The position numbers were made by a program, and so were the translations under genes. From Bacteroidales bacterium (GTDB lineage Bacteria > Bacteroidota > Bacteroidia > Bacteroidales > UBA932): a DNA stretch of 16,692 nucleotides. This document shows positions 7,004-15,036 of this stretch, piece by piece. The number at the start of each line of letters is the position of its first letter. The stretch's first letter is position 1. The stretch covers positions 1 to 16,692 of the forward strand of contig WRBG01000025.1 in the NCBI GenBank assembly GCA_009784635.1, read 5' to 3'. The notes below the pieces were generated by a model that ran no database searches, was not told where the DNA came from, and saw only the letters and a program-made list of their open reading frames with translations.

Positions 7004-7019
7004 GCACTTTGTTTTGTGC
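7004..7019. promoter_or_regulatory. Second GCAC/GTGC inverted repeat
   Basis: GCAC at 7004-7007 and GTGC at 7016-7019 repeat the core of the 6970-6987 element, between the 3' end of smpB and the ATPase promoter. Only four bases per arm, so it may be chance. Confidence 0.2.
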
Positions 7020-7029
7020 GATATTTAGC

Positions 7030-7479
7030 TTACTCCCGTTCCATGTCGCGGCGAATGTCTTTCTCCTTTATGGTGTGGCGCTTGTCGTATTCCCGTTTGC
7101 CGCGGGCCAGCGAAATGTTGAGCTTGGCAAAGCCGTTTTGGGCAATAAAGAGGCGGGTGGCAATAATGGTGAGTCCCTTTTCCCTCACATTGCGTTGCAG
7201 TTTGCGCAACTCTTTGCGGTTAAGTAAAAGTTTGCGTTCCCGCTTGGGGTCGTGCTGATTAAAGCTGGCCCACCAATAGTCGGCCACGTGCATATGTTTC
7301 ACATACAGTTCACTCCCCACAAAGTAGCAGTAAGCATCCACCAAAGACGCCTTGCCCAAACGGATGGATTTAATCTCGGACCCGCTGAGTACAATGCCGG
7401 CGGTAAAAGACTCAATGAACTCATACTCAAAGCCGGCCCGTTTGTTTTTAATCTCTATGTTGGATTTTGCTTTAGGCAT
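7030..7479 (-). CDS. smpB: SsrA-binding protein SmpB
   Basis: This 149-residue protein is full length for SmpB, the partner of tmRNA in rescue of stalled ribosomes. The N-terminal segment (IKNKRAGFEYEF), the block GSEIKSIRLGKASLVDAYC, the FNQHDPKRERKLLLNRKEL segment and the basic C-terminal tail (GKREYDKRHTIKEKDIRRD) are the family hallmarks; the tail enters the mRNA channel of the ribosome. The start gives the usual short lysine-rich N-terminus. The TAnnTTTG box is only four bases before the ATG, so its mRNA may be leaderless. It is divergent from lgt, with overlapping promoter regions. The tmRNA gene itself is not in the window. Confidence 0.97.
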   Translation of the reverse strand: MPKAKSNIEIKNKRAGFEYEFIESFTAGIVLSGSEIKSIRLGKASLVDAYCYFVGSELYVKHMHVADYWWASFNQHDPKRERKLLLNRKELRKLQRNVREKGLTIIATRLFIAQNGFAKLNISLARGKREYDKRHTIKEKDIRRDMERE

Positions 7480-7483
7480 GCCG

Positions 7484-7491
7484 CAAAGGTA
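7484..7491 (-). promoter_or_regulatory. -7 box of smpB, directly before the start codon
   Basis: Minus strand TACCTTTG ends four bases before the ATG at 7479. Transcription normally begins a few bases after this box, at or next to the A of the start codon. Confidence 0.5.
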
Positions 7492-7503
7492 TTTACTTTT
7501 TTG

Positions 7504-7511
7504 TACTTTTG
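7504..7511 (+). promoter_or_regulatory. -7 box of the lgt operon
   Basis: TACTTTTG, 21 bp before the ATG at 7533. It contains the TTG at 7509 that an ORF caller might take as a start, which argues for the later ATG. Confidence 0.5.
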
Positions 7512-7532
7512 CACATTATAACAACTTGTTTT

Positions 7533-8399
7533 ATGCTGCATCATTTATTATCCATCCAATGGGATGTAGACCCAAACCTGTTTCACATAGGGTCGTATTC
7601 GTTTAGGTATTACAATATTCTGTTTGTCCTCGGATTCTTAACGGGGTATTATATCGTGAAGAATTTCTTCAGACGGGAACACCTGCCGACCTCCATGTTA
7701 GACAGCCTGCTCTATACCCTTTTCTTCTCTGCGGTGATAGGGGCGCGTTTGGGCCATTGCTTTTTTTACGACCCCTCCTATTATTTAGCTAACCCCTTAG
7801 AAATTCTCATGGTATGGCGGGGGGGCTTGGCTTCTCACGGGGGCACGATTGGGATTTTAATCGGCGTGTGGTTTTACATAAAAAAATACGGGCCCCAATA
7901 CGGCTTTGGCTATATCTGGCTGTTAGACCGGATTGCCATTCCCACCGCCTTGGCCGCCTGCTTTATTCGTTTGGGCAACTTGATGAATTCCGAAGTTTAC
8001 GGCGTGGAAACCTCTCTTCCTTGGGGATTTATCTTTGCGCACAACGGAGAAACGGTAGCCAAACATCCCACCCAGATTTATGAAGCCCTGTGTTATTTAT
8101 TGACTTTCTTTTTCCTGCTTTGGCTATACCGGAAATACCTGCCCAAGCTCAAAACAGGGGTATTTTTAGGCCTGTTCCTAATATTGATATTTACCTCCCG
8201 CTTCTTTATAGAGTTTGTAAAAAATCCTCAAGTCGCATTTGAAGTAAATATGAGCCTCGACATGGGCCAATGGTTAAGCATCCCCTTTATTTTGTTCGGA
8301 ATCGGATTGTTGGTTTATAGCCACATCAAAGGAAAGCCGGCTCTGTTGCCCCGGCGTGGACCGGCGCCCCGTACTTTGGAAAAGAAAAAGAAGGGATAG
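7533..8399 (+). CDS. lgt: Prolipoprotein diacylglyceryl transferase
   Basis: Lgt moves diacylglycerol from phosphatidylglycerol to the lipobox Cys of prolipoproteins in the inner membrane. The 288-residue protein has about seven hydrophobic segments and the family signatures: GARLGHCFFYD (70-80), WRGGLASHGG (95-104) with His102, and RLGNLMNSEVYG (146-157) with the essential Arg146. The C-terminal end is basic (KKKKG). I use ATG 7533, since the upstream TTG lies within the -7 box. It is the first gene of an operon; its TAG stop overlaps the GTG start of miaA by one base. Its product is needed for all the lipoproteins in this window. Confidence 0.96.
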   Translation: MLHHLLSIQWDVDPNLFHIGSYSFRYYNILFVLGFLTGYYIVKNFFRREHLPTSMLDSLLYTLFFSAVIGARLGHCFFYDPSYYLANPLEILMVWRGGLASHGGTIGILIGVWFYIKKYGPQYGFGYIWLLDRIAIPTALAACFIRLGNLMNSEVYGVETSLPWGFIFAHNGETVAKHPTQIYEALCYLLTFFFLLWLYRKYLPKLKTGVFLGLFLILIFTSRFFIEFVKNPQVAFEVNMSLDMGQWLSIPFILFGIGLLVYSHIKGKPALLPRRGPAPRTLEKKKKG

Positions 8400-9334
8400 T
8401 GGAAGAAAGGCTGACGGTAGTTTTAGGCCCGACTGCATCGGGCAAGACCCGTTTGGCTGTACGCTTGGCGGCACATTGGGGTGGGGAAATCCTTTCTGCC
8501 GACTCCCGACAAATATATAAAGGTATGGACATAGGAACGGGAAAGGATTTGGCCGATTATGAATATGGGGGCAAAAAGATTCCCTACCACTTGATTGACA
8601 TTGTTAAGGCGGGAGAGCGGTACAATGTATACAGGTATCTGCGCGACTTTTTTGAAGCTTATGCAGCCGTAAGGGCGCGGGCCAATGTTCCCATACTTTG
8701 CGGAGGGTCGGGCATGTATATAGAGGCGGTTTGCCGAGGCTTTGATATGCCCGAAGTTCCGGAGAACAGGGAGCTGCGCAAAGCCTGTGAACAGCTGTCG
8801 CACCAAGCCTTAATCGACCGCCTAAAGTCTTGCGGCCCCTTGCACAACACCACCGATACCCAAAGCCGCAAACGCTTGATTCGCGCCATAGAAATTGCGG
8901 AATACTCCAAGTACCATGGAGGCGCAACACAAGACGCTCCCGCATACCTCCATCGCCCTAAAATCACCCCCCGCATCATAGGACTGTACCTTCCTGTTGA
9001 AGAACGCCGCGCCCGCATTGACCGCAGGTTAGAGGAACGCCTGCAAAACGGCATGGTAGAGGAGGCGCAGCGGCTAATGAGCGAAGGACTCACGGCAGAA
9101 GACATGATTTACTACGGATTAGAGTATAAATTTTTAGCCCTATACCTTACCGGAACCCTTTCTTTTGAAGAAATGAAGCGGCAGTTGCAGATTGCCATTC
9201 ATCAGTTTGCCAAGCGGCAAATGACTTGGTTTCGAGGTATGGAGCGGCGAGGATTGAAGATCCACTGGGTGGATGCCATGGGAGACGATGCGAAAATCGT
9301 GGATGAATTATTAAATGATTATACGTCAATATGA
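8399..9334 (+). CDS. miaA: tRNA dimethylallyltransferase
   Basis: MiaA transfers a dimethylallyl group to N6 of A37 in tRNAs that read UNN codons. The 311-residue protein has the P-loop GPTASGKT (10-17), the SADSRQIYKGMDIGTG motif, PYHLIDI and the LCGGSGMYIEAV segment. The RAIEIAEY segment before the C-terminal half, and QFAKRQMTWFRG near the end, complete the family pattern. The start is GTG at 8399, one base inside the lgt stop. After IGTG it has KDLADYEYGGK, a longer form than the usual IGTAKP of classical MiaA; some Bacteroidota carry two miaA paralogues and this may be the variant type. The 3' end overlaps the SGNH gene by four bases (ATGA). Confidence 0.93.
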   Translation: MEERLTVVLGPTASGKTRLAVRLAAHWGGEILSADSRQIYKGMDIGTGKDLADYEYGGKKIPYHLIDIVKAGERYNVYRYLRDFFEAYAAVRARANVPILCGGSGMYIEAVCRGFDMPEVPENRELRKACEQLSHQALIDRLKSCGPLHNTTDTQSRKRLIRAIEIAEYSKYHGGATQDAPAYLHRPKITPRIIGLYLPVEERRARIDRRLEERLQNGMVEEAQRLMSEGLTAEDMIYYGLEYKFLALYLTGTLSFEEMKRQLQIAIHQFAKRQMTWFRGMERRGLKIHWVDAMGDDAKIVDELLNDYTSI

Positions 9335-10431
9335 TGAAACACAAACTTTTTTTATGGCTACTGCTCTTTGTATGTCCCACAGCGTTGTGGGCGCAGAGGA
9401 GTTCGGAGCTTATTTATCATGACGCCAAGGCGTTTAGGATTATGGGACGCAGTATAGTGGAACCCGCTATGGAGCATATCGACAGCATGGCGTACACGCG
9501 CCTACCGTGGTCTCAAAAAGAGTCATTTCGTGACGAATTGTGGTACTTAGGGCGCAATGCTGCCGGAATTGCGGTGCGTTTCAAGAGCAACAGCAAGGCA
9601 ATCGGCGTCCGGTGGACGGTGTTAAACAACTTTGCCATGAACCACATGGCCACCACGGGTGTGCGGGGCGTAGACCTGTATATATTGCAGGGCAACGAGT
9701 GGCGCTACACGGGTTCGGGGATTCCCGAATCAAGCAAAGAGAACGAGCGGCTATTGATTTCCGGAATGGACGGAGAGGAAAAAGAATATTTGCTTCATCT
9801 TCCGCTGTATGACGGCGTGGTCAAATTGGCCATCGGTATTGACTCTGCCGCCCGAATCGGGCCTCCGTTAAATCCTTTGCCTATAGCTGAAAAACCTATT
9901 GTGTGCTATGGCACCAGCATTACGCAGGGCGGCTGCGCCACCCGTCCGGGCATGGCCTATCCGGCCATTATGGGACGCCACTTGCAGCGCGAAGTAATCA
10001 ACTTGGGATTCAGCGGCAATGGCCGTATGGACGGCTCAATCGGCAAGCTGATGACACAGATAGACGCCGGAGCTTATGTTGTGGATTGTTTGGGTAACTG
10101 TACTCAAGAGATGATTGAGCAGTTAGGCTACGACTTTATCCGCGCCCTGCTTCAAGCGCGCCCCCTTGTTCCGCTCTACATGGTAGCGTTTATATGGACA
10201 CCCGCCATGTCGTTCAGCGCCCAAGCTGCCGAATCGGTCCTCAAAAAGAACCAAACATGGCGCGACATCTATGAACGCCTAATTGGCGAGGGGCATAAAA
10301 ACCTCTTTTACATACCGGCAAACAAACTTATCGGAGACGACGCCGAGGCCACCGTGGACGGAGTACACCTCACGGACTTGGGATTTTTACGGATAGCGGA
10401 GGAGCTGATTACATGGATAAATAAGGAGTAG
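9331..10431 (+). CDS. Secreted SGNH/GDSL-type hydrolase with N-terminal GxDLY-type domain
   Basis: A signal peptide ends near Ala21 (ALWA, then Q), so the 366-residue protein is exported. The first part carries GVDLY (113-117), as in the N-terminal domain that precedes the GDSL_3-type hydrolase in Bacteroidota. The hydrolase domain shows block I GTS (nucleophile Ser196), block II GFSGNG (Gly226-Asn230), block III with Asn256 (CLGN), and block V DGVH (Asp343, His346), so the whole catalytic set is present. Such enzymes usually deacetylate or hydrolyse esters on glycans; the substrate is not evident. The start ATG overlaps the miaA stop, so it is translated in the lgt-miaA operon, although the pairing seems functionally unrelated. 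Confidence 0.88.
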   Translation: MMKHKLFLWLLLFVCPTALWAQRSSELIYHDAKAFRIMGRSIVEPAMEHIDSMAYTRLPWSQKESFRDELWYLGRNAAGIAVRFKSNSKAIGVRWTVLNNFAMNHMATTGVRGVDLYILQGNEWRYTGSGIPESSKENERLLISGMDGEEKEYLLHLPLYDGVVKLAIGIDSAARIGPPLNPLPIAEKPIVCYGTSITQGGCATRPGMAYPAIMGRHLQREVINLGFSGNGRMDGSIGKLMTQIDAGAYVVDCLGNCTQEMIEQLGYDFIRALLQARPLVPLYMVAFIWTPAMSFSAQAAESVLKKNQTWRDIYERLIGEGHKNLFYIPANKLIGDDAEATVDGVHLTDLGFLRIAEELITWINKE

Positions 10432-10447
10432 TAGTGGAATCTACTCC
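10425..10447. terminator. Possible hairpin between convergent genes
   Basis: GGAGTAG (10425-10431) pairs with CTACTCC (10441-10447) across a nine-base loop, spanning the two stop codons. There is no T run on either side, so it is a weak candidate for a shared terminator. Confidence 0.25.
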
Positions 10448-13254
10448 CGTACACACATTAGACACCGGTCTCCGTAGCCATTGTCTACGCGGGTAACGTG
10501 GGGCCAAAACTTGTTGTCGCGTATCCATTCAAGGGGATAGGCGGCTTTTTCGCGTGGGTAGGGATGGCTCCAGTTGTCGGCGCAGACCTCGGCGGCGGTG
10601 TGGGGGGCGTTTTTGAGGAGGTTGTCTTCCTTGTCGGCAAGGCCGTTTTTCACCGCTTCGCACTCTGCCTTAATGGCCAGCATGGCCTCAATAAAACGGT
10701 CAAGCTCAGATAGGGATTCGCTTTCGGTTGGCTCTACCATGAGGGTTTCGACCACCGGAAAGGAGAGGGTGGGCGCGTGAAATCCGTAATCCATCAATCG
10801 CTTGGCAACATCGGTGGCGTCAACGCCGTACTCCTTGCGAAAATGGCGAAGGTCAAGGATACATTCATGGGCAACCCTGCCGGTTGGGCCGGTGTACACG
10901 GTGGGAAACTCTTCTTTAAGTTTTGTAGACAGATAGTTGGCGTTTAAGATGGCAAGCTCGGTGGCGCTCTTAAGCCCGTCTGCCCCCAGCAACTTAATAT
11001 AGGCGTGGGTGATGGGCAGCAAGAGCGGACTTCCGTAGGGAGAGGCGCTTATGGCTTCTATCTGCGCTCCGCCGCAGGGAACGACCGGATGCCCGGGGAG
11101 GTAAGGCGCTAATTTTTGGGACACGCAGATAGGCCCTAAGCCGGGTCCTCCTCCTCCGTGGGGCATGGCAAAGGTTTTGTGGAGGTTGAGGTGGCATACG
11201 TCTACGCCAATAACACCCGGATGGGTAAAGCCTACTTGGGCGTTCATGTTGGCGCCGTCCATATAGACCAATCCGCCGTTTTGGTGGACAATCTCAATAA
11301 TCTCTCTGATTTTTACCTCAAATACCCCGTGGGTTGAGGGATAGGTAATCATCATGCAGGAAAGGCGCTCTTTGTGTTCGATGGCCTTGATGCGTAGTTC
11401 GTCTACGTTGATGTTCCCGTTGTCGTCGCAGCCTATCAGCACAATTTCCATACCGGCCATGGCTGCGCTGGCGGGATTGGTGCCGTGGGCAGAGGTGGGA
11501 ATCAATACAATATTGCGTTGCGGCTGATTATGCGCCAAATGATAGGCGCGAATCACCATAAGTCCGGCATATTCTCCGGCGGCGCCCGAATTGGGCTGCA
11601 AAGAGGTGGCGGCCAATCCGGTAATAGTCGCCAAATCATCTTCCACTTCCTTTATCAGTTCCATATAACCCCCTACTTGGTCAAGGGGGGCAAAAGGATG
11701 CACGTTCCCCCATTCGGCCCAGCTCAAGGGAATCATCTCCACAGCTGCGTTGAGCTTCATGGTGCAGGAACCTAAGGGAATCATGGAATGGGTGAGGGAG
11801 AAGTCGCGGCGCTCTAATTTTTTGATGTAGCGCATCAGTTCGGTCTCGGAATGATAACTGTTAAAAATGGGTTCGGTAAGGGCGGGAGAAAGTCGTTCCA
11901 TGAGGGCGGGAAGGCCATCGCCACAGCTACACTCCCCAAGGGCAACGCCAAAAATGCGGAGGATGGCTTGGGCTTCTTCGCAGTTGCTCAATTCGTCAAA
12001 ACTGATGCGGACGCTTTGGCTATTGGGATAATAAAAATTGAATCCGGCGGCAAGGGCTTGGGCGCGTATGGCATCGGCGTCAACATCGAATATTTCTATG
12101 GTATCAAAGAAATGAGGACTGCGGAGCTTGAATCCGGCGGCTTCCAAGTGTTCGGCTACGGCATGTGCGTAGCGGGAGATGCGGAGGGCCATGTCCCGAA
12201 TCCCTTGGCTGCCGTGGTAAACGGCAAACATGCCGGCCATGGTGGCCATCAAGGCAGAGGCGGTGCAGATGTTGGAGGTGGCTTTCTCGCGTTTGATGTG
12301 TTGTTCGCGGGTTTGGAGGGCCATGCGGTAGGCTTTGTTCCCCAATCGGTCTACCGATATTCCAATAATGCGCCCCGGCATTTGGCGTTTGTATTCGTCT
12401 CGGCATGAGATGTAACCGGTAGAGGGTCCGCCAAAGCCCATGGGTAAACCAAAGCGCTGGGCGCTGCCCACGGCAATATCGGCGCCCCATGAGGCAGGCT
12501 CTTGGAGTATGGCCAACGAGAGCAGGTCGCAGACGGCGCAGACCAAGATGCCTTGCTCGTGCGCTTGGCTGCAAAAATCGGTGTAGTTACACACCGCTCC
12601 ATTGGCGGCGGGGTATTGCAGCATGGCGCCGTAGGTTTTATCGGAAAAGGGATGGTTTTGATAATCGCCCGTTTGAATGTGAATACCCAAAGCATCGGCC
12701 CGAGCTTGCAGCACCGATAAAGTTTGCGGAAAGATATTTTGGTCTACAAAAAAGACGTTCTTCCCTGCTTTTACCGCGTCTCGGGGGCGCAGGTCGTACA
12801 TCATGCGCATGGCTTCGGCGGCGGCGGTCGCCTCGTCCAAGAGCGAGCAATTGGCTAAGGGCAATCCGGTAAAGCTAACAATCATGGTTTGAAAATTGAG
12901 CAGCGCCTCAAGGCGTCCTTGAGAAATTTCTGCCTGATAGGGCGTATAAGAAGTGTACCACGAGGGATTTTCAAAGATGTTGCGCACCACAACGGGCAGT
13001 ACGGCGGTACCGTAGTAGCCCATCCCGATTAAGGAGCGAAAAGGCTTGTTTTTAGAGGCTAAACCTTTGAGTCTTGCCAAGTATTCCTGTTCGCTCAGCG
13101 GCGCGTCCAAGGTCAAATCTTGGGTCAGACGAATGTCGGAGGGAATCGTTTGCTGCATCAATGTTTCAAGAGAATCAACACCAATAGCGTGTAGCATTTT
13201 GGTTATTTCGTGGGGGCGGGGGCCGTTATGGCGGTGGATAAAAGAGGAGTCCAT
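10441..13254 (-). CDS. gcvP: Glycine dehydrogenase (decarboxylating), P-protein of the glycine cleavage system
   Basis: This 937-residue protein is the single-chain P-protein, with the N and C halves that are split in some bacteria fused here. It decarboxylates glycine with PLP and passes the aminomethyl group to the lipoyl arm of the H-protein. The PLP-binding segment NLHKTFAMPHGGGGPG is complete, with the Schiff-base Lys at residue 693 (codon 11176-11178). The N-terminus (FIHRHNGP then EITKMLHAIG) and the glycine-rich stretch GLPMGFGGPSTG are as expected. No gcvT or gcvH is adjacent. A -7 box (13292-13299) lies 37 bp upstream of the ATG. It converges with the SGNH gene. Confidence 0.97.
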   Translation of the reverse strand: MDSSFIHRHNGPRPHEITKMLHAIGVDSLETLMQQTIPSDIRLTQDLTLDAPLSEQEYLARLKGLASKNKPFRSLIGMGYYGTAVLPVVVRNIFENPSWYTSYTPYQAEISQGRLEALLNFQTMIVSFTGLPLANCSLLDEATAAAEAMRMMYDLRPRDAVKAGKNVFFVDQNIFPQTLSVLQARADALGIHIQTGDYQNHPFSDKTYGAMLQYPAANGAVCNYTDFCSQAHEQGILVCAVCDLLSLAILQEPASWGADIAVGSAQRFGLPMGFGGPSTGYISCRDEYKRQMPGRIIGISVDRLGNKAYRMALQTREQHIKREKATSNICTASALMATMAGMFAVYHGSQGIRDMALRISRYAHAVAEHLEAAGFKLRSPHFFDTIEIFDVDADAIRAQALAAGFNFYYPNSQSVRISFDELSNCEEAQAILRIFGVALGECSCGDGLPALMERLSPALTEPIFNSYHSETELMRYIKKLERRDFSLTHSMIPLGSCTMKLNAAVEMIPLSWAEWGNVHPFAPLDQVGGYMELIKEVEDDLATITGLAATSLQPNSGAAGEYAGLMVIRAYHLAHNQPQRNIVLIPTSAHGTNPASAAMAGMEIVLIGCDDNGNINVDELRIKAIEHKERLSCMMITYPSTHGVFEVKIREIIEIVHQNGGLVYMDGANMNAQVGFTHPGVIGVDVCHLNLHKTFAMPHGGGGPGLGPICVSQKLAPYLPGHPVVPCGGAQIEAISASPYGSPLLLPITHAYIKLLGADGLKSATELAILNANYLSTKLKEEFPTVYTGPTGRVAHECILDLRHFRKEYGVDATDVAKRLMDYGFHAPTLSFPVVETLMVEPTESESLSELDRFIEAMLAIKAECEAVKNGLADKEDNLLKNAPHTAAEVCADNWSHPYPREKAAYPLEWIRDNKFWPHVTRVDNGYGDRCLMCVRE

Positions 13255-13291
13255 AAGAAGAATAAATTATAATGTTGTCAAATAAGAAGTA

Positions 13292-13299
13292 CAAAAATA
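13292..13299 (-). promoter_or_regulatory. -7 box of gcvP
   Basis: Minus strand TATTTTTG, 37 bp before the ATG at 13254; no clear -33 element. No glycine-riboswitch-like element is apparent in the short leader. Confidence 0.4.
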
Positions 13300-13332
13300 C
13301 AAAAACTTACCACGATTAACCGAATTCCAAGA

Positions 13333-13391
13333 TTTTTGGGAGTAACAAATTATTTTGCTACCTTTGTCGTGTGCCTCCAAACTTCTTGCCT
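13333..13391 (+). repeat. Promoter/leader repeat, copy 1
   Basis: About 85 percent identical to 14898-14957 by eye. Similarity stops at about 13391, where the sequence changes to the 3' arm of the terminator of the other copy and then the propeller gene start. Confidence 0.75.
13335..13366 (+). promoter_or_regulatory. Promoter of the collapsed cassette (copy 1)
   Basis: TTTG (13335-13338), 20 bp, TACCTTTG (13359-13366). The surrounding 13333-13391 resembles 14898-14957, the promoter of the second cassette. It now probably drives the 418-aa propeller gene at 13583. Confidence 0.65.
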
Positions 13392-13422
13392 TATGCCTTT
13401 TTCAAGATAATTATTATTAACA

Positions 13423-13577
13423 ATGTTCAGATTTACCGGAAGACATTTTCTATATACTTTGTATTATGGTGCTTCGTATAAAGAACTTTTAATAAGTAAC
13501 TATACGGCGACGGTTTGGAAGATTCCATTTCTGTATATCGCCTACCCGGACTTAAAGAATACCTGCAAAATAGATAA
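13423..13577 (+). pseudogene. Remnant of a propeller lipoprotein gene, internally deleted
   Basis: Three pieces of the gene type at 15648 are joined here. The start MFRFTGRHF (13423-13449) matches the N-terminus of the 15648 product. It is followed directly by LYTLYYGA, which matches FLYTYYYGV from the C-terminal third of that protein, so most of the gene is missing. From 13503 on, in another frame, the sequence encodes the original C-terminus, DGLEDSISVYR then LPGLKEYLQNR and TAA at 13575-13577. The bases 13509-13540 are identical to 16659-16690. The apparent 76-aa ORF reading on past 13577 into the next gene is an artefact of the frame change. The stop is five bases before the ATG of the intact paralogue. 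Confidence 0.8.
13509..13540 (+). repeat. 32-bp exact match to 16659-16690
   Basis: Identical to the last bases of the window (16659-16690), which lie in the propeller gene. It shows that the remnant and the 15648 gene share a recent ancestor. Confidence 0.85.
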
Positions 13578-13582
13578 CCCCC

Positions 13583-14839
13583 ATGAAATACCTTGCATCA
13601 TTCAAGTTTCTTTGTTTTTTGGCGGCCTGCTCTCTTATTTCGGCAGCCTGTAACGATGTTATAGAATCAAAATCCTTTCCGCAGGAATACTCATTAACCA
13701 GCGAGCATATTGATTTGGGCGATTCCTTTGGATCCTTTTGGCCAACTGCCATGGAGTTAAAAAACGGCTTTGTAATATTCAGTTATTCTTATATGATTCA
13801 GATTTTTTCTGTCTCGGATCCGTCTTTTAGCCATACCCTTGGAAGCAGAGATATTCCGGTTTTCAAGACGCCTCAAATCCTCAGATCATCTTCGCCCTAC
13901 CTCTACGTCATGGATGTGAACAACAGAAATGAAGTTAGGAAATACAGCATAGACTCCTTGGGACAGCCTATTTTGCTGCAAACCGGTTTTGCAGGCGTTA
14001 ATACCGCCATGAACCGCCCCTATATCCTACGCGATTCGCTCATTGTATACGATGAATTTGCTCCCGAAGCCTCCCTTAAAATCCACAACCTGCATACCAA
14101 TACAGAGATACTGACGCTTCCTTACGGGGCCAATTCATTTGGAAATCCCTTTTATGACAAAAACATAGGGGGCCTGTATGCCAATGACTTCTGTATGGCT
14201 TTTGCCCATAAATATCAGGATAGAATTGACTTTTATGATTGGCAGTTCAACTTGATACGCAGCGTAAATCATCAAAAATCCGAACCGGTAATCAATACTT
14301 GGACCGATGGTACTCCTCCGGACAATACCACGTATTACGGCTCTTCGTTTATGGGCAGGAATTATTTCTACACCCTATACCGCGGTGTCACCAATAAAGT
14401 ATTTCGCTCGGACAGTTTGCCCATTTGGGGAGGTTTGAGTCATATCTACGGTATAACCCGTGATGTTTTGGAAGTGTACGACATGAATGGTCAGCCCGTA
14501 TGTCGGTTCCGGTTTAATGATGTTGCGCCCGAAGTTTTTGTGGTAGACGAAGAGCAAAGCATTTTGTATGGTTACAGACAGGCATACACCGCCACTTTGC
14601 TTGTATATCATTTGCAGGGGCTGCCTAAAAACGGCAAACCATACCCTAAATCTCCCGGAGCTTTTGTGTCGCCGTTGCCGTCCTTAGAACCGGACACGCT
14701 TAAAGAGGCAGTTTATTTTAGGACGATAGGTACACGTAGAGATGTTGCACCCGATTATTTTATTCGTTTTTCTGACAGAGATGACTATAGAAGAGCTACC
14801 GAAGCCCGTATTTTAACAGAACCGTCTATACAGAAATAA
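13583..14839 (+). CDS. TolB-like six-bladed beta-propeller lipoprotein (intact)
   Basis: The 418-residue protein has a signal peptide with lipidation site probably Cys23 (SAAC, aligning with Cys21 of the 15648 product); the LAAC at 13-16 is an alternative. It is a paralogue of the 15648 product: shared elements include SPYLY, DSLIVYDEFA, LKIH, YQDRIDFYDW, EPVI, the FYTLYRGV segment and LYGYR. These belong to the TolB-like propeller lipoproteins of Bacteroidota, which often sit next to NVEALA peptides; their role is unknown. Two differences stand out: it lacks the GRGPGE loop seen in the paralogue, and it ends with about 60 extra residues from PGAFVSP on. It lies five bases after the remnant and seems to use the promoter at 13335-13366. 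Confidence 0.8.
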   Translation: MKYLASFKFLCFLAACSLISAACNDVIESKSFPQEYSLTSEHIDLGDSFGSFWPTAMELKNGFVIFSYSYMIQIFSVSDPSFSHTLGSRDIPVFKTPQILRSSSPYLYVMDVNNRNEVRKYSIDSLGQPILLQTGFAGVNTAMNRPYILRDSLIVYDEFAPEASLKIHNLHTNTEILTLPYGANSFGNPFYDKNIGGLYANDFCMAFAHKYQDRIDFYDWQFNLIRSVNHQKSEPVINTWTDGTPPDNTTYYGSSFMGRNYFYTLYRGVTNKVFRSDSLPIWGGLSHIYGITRDVLEVYDMNGQPVCRFRFNDVAPEVFVVDEEQSILYGYRQAYTATLLVYHLQGLPKNGKPYPKSPGAFVSPLPSLEPDTLKEAVYFRTIGTRRDVAPDYFIRFSDRDDYRRATEARILTEPSIQK

Positions 14840-14897
14840 CCGCATGCAGCAAGTTGCATTGACATGTTGAATCTCCTGGGTATTTTCCCCAAGAATA

Positions 14898-14957
14898 TTT
14901 TTGGAGGCAACGAATTATTTTCCTACCTTTGTCGCGTACCTCTAAACTTTGTTGCCT
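14898..14957 (+). repeat. Promoter/leader repeat, copy 2
   Basis: Partner of 13333-13391; the -33 and -7 boxes and the 20-bp spacer are preserved in both. Confidence 0.75.
14900..14931 (+). promoter_or_regulatory. Promoter of the NVEALA/propeller cassette (copy 2)
   Basis: TTTG (14900-14903), 20 bp, TACCTTTG (14924-14931). The next coding start is at 15303, giving an unusually long leader of about 365 nt. Apart from the structured element at 15037-15157 and a small GCAAG/CTTGC hairpin (15246-15258), I see nothing else in this 463-bp gap (14840-15302). Confidence 0.65.
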
Positions 14958-15036
14958 ATGGTATAAAACAGTGTGTTTATACGCACATTTTAAAGGGATA
15001 TTGAAAAATATCGGAAGAAGCGTTTTAGCTTGCACT

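Noticed and set aside
11851..12408. 185-aa plus-strand frame opposite gcvP
   Set aside because: Glycine- and alanine-rich antisense shadow of a conserved gene.
13423..13653. 76-aa ORF starting MFRFTGRHF
   Set aside because: It crosses a frame change in the propeller remnant and runs into the next gene; treated as a pseudogene instead.
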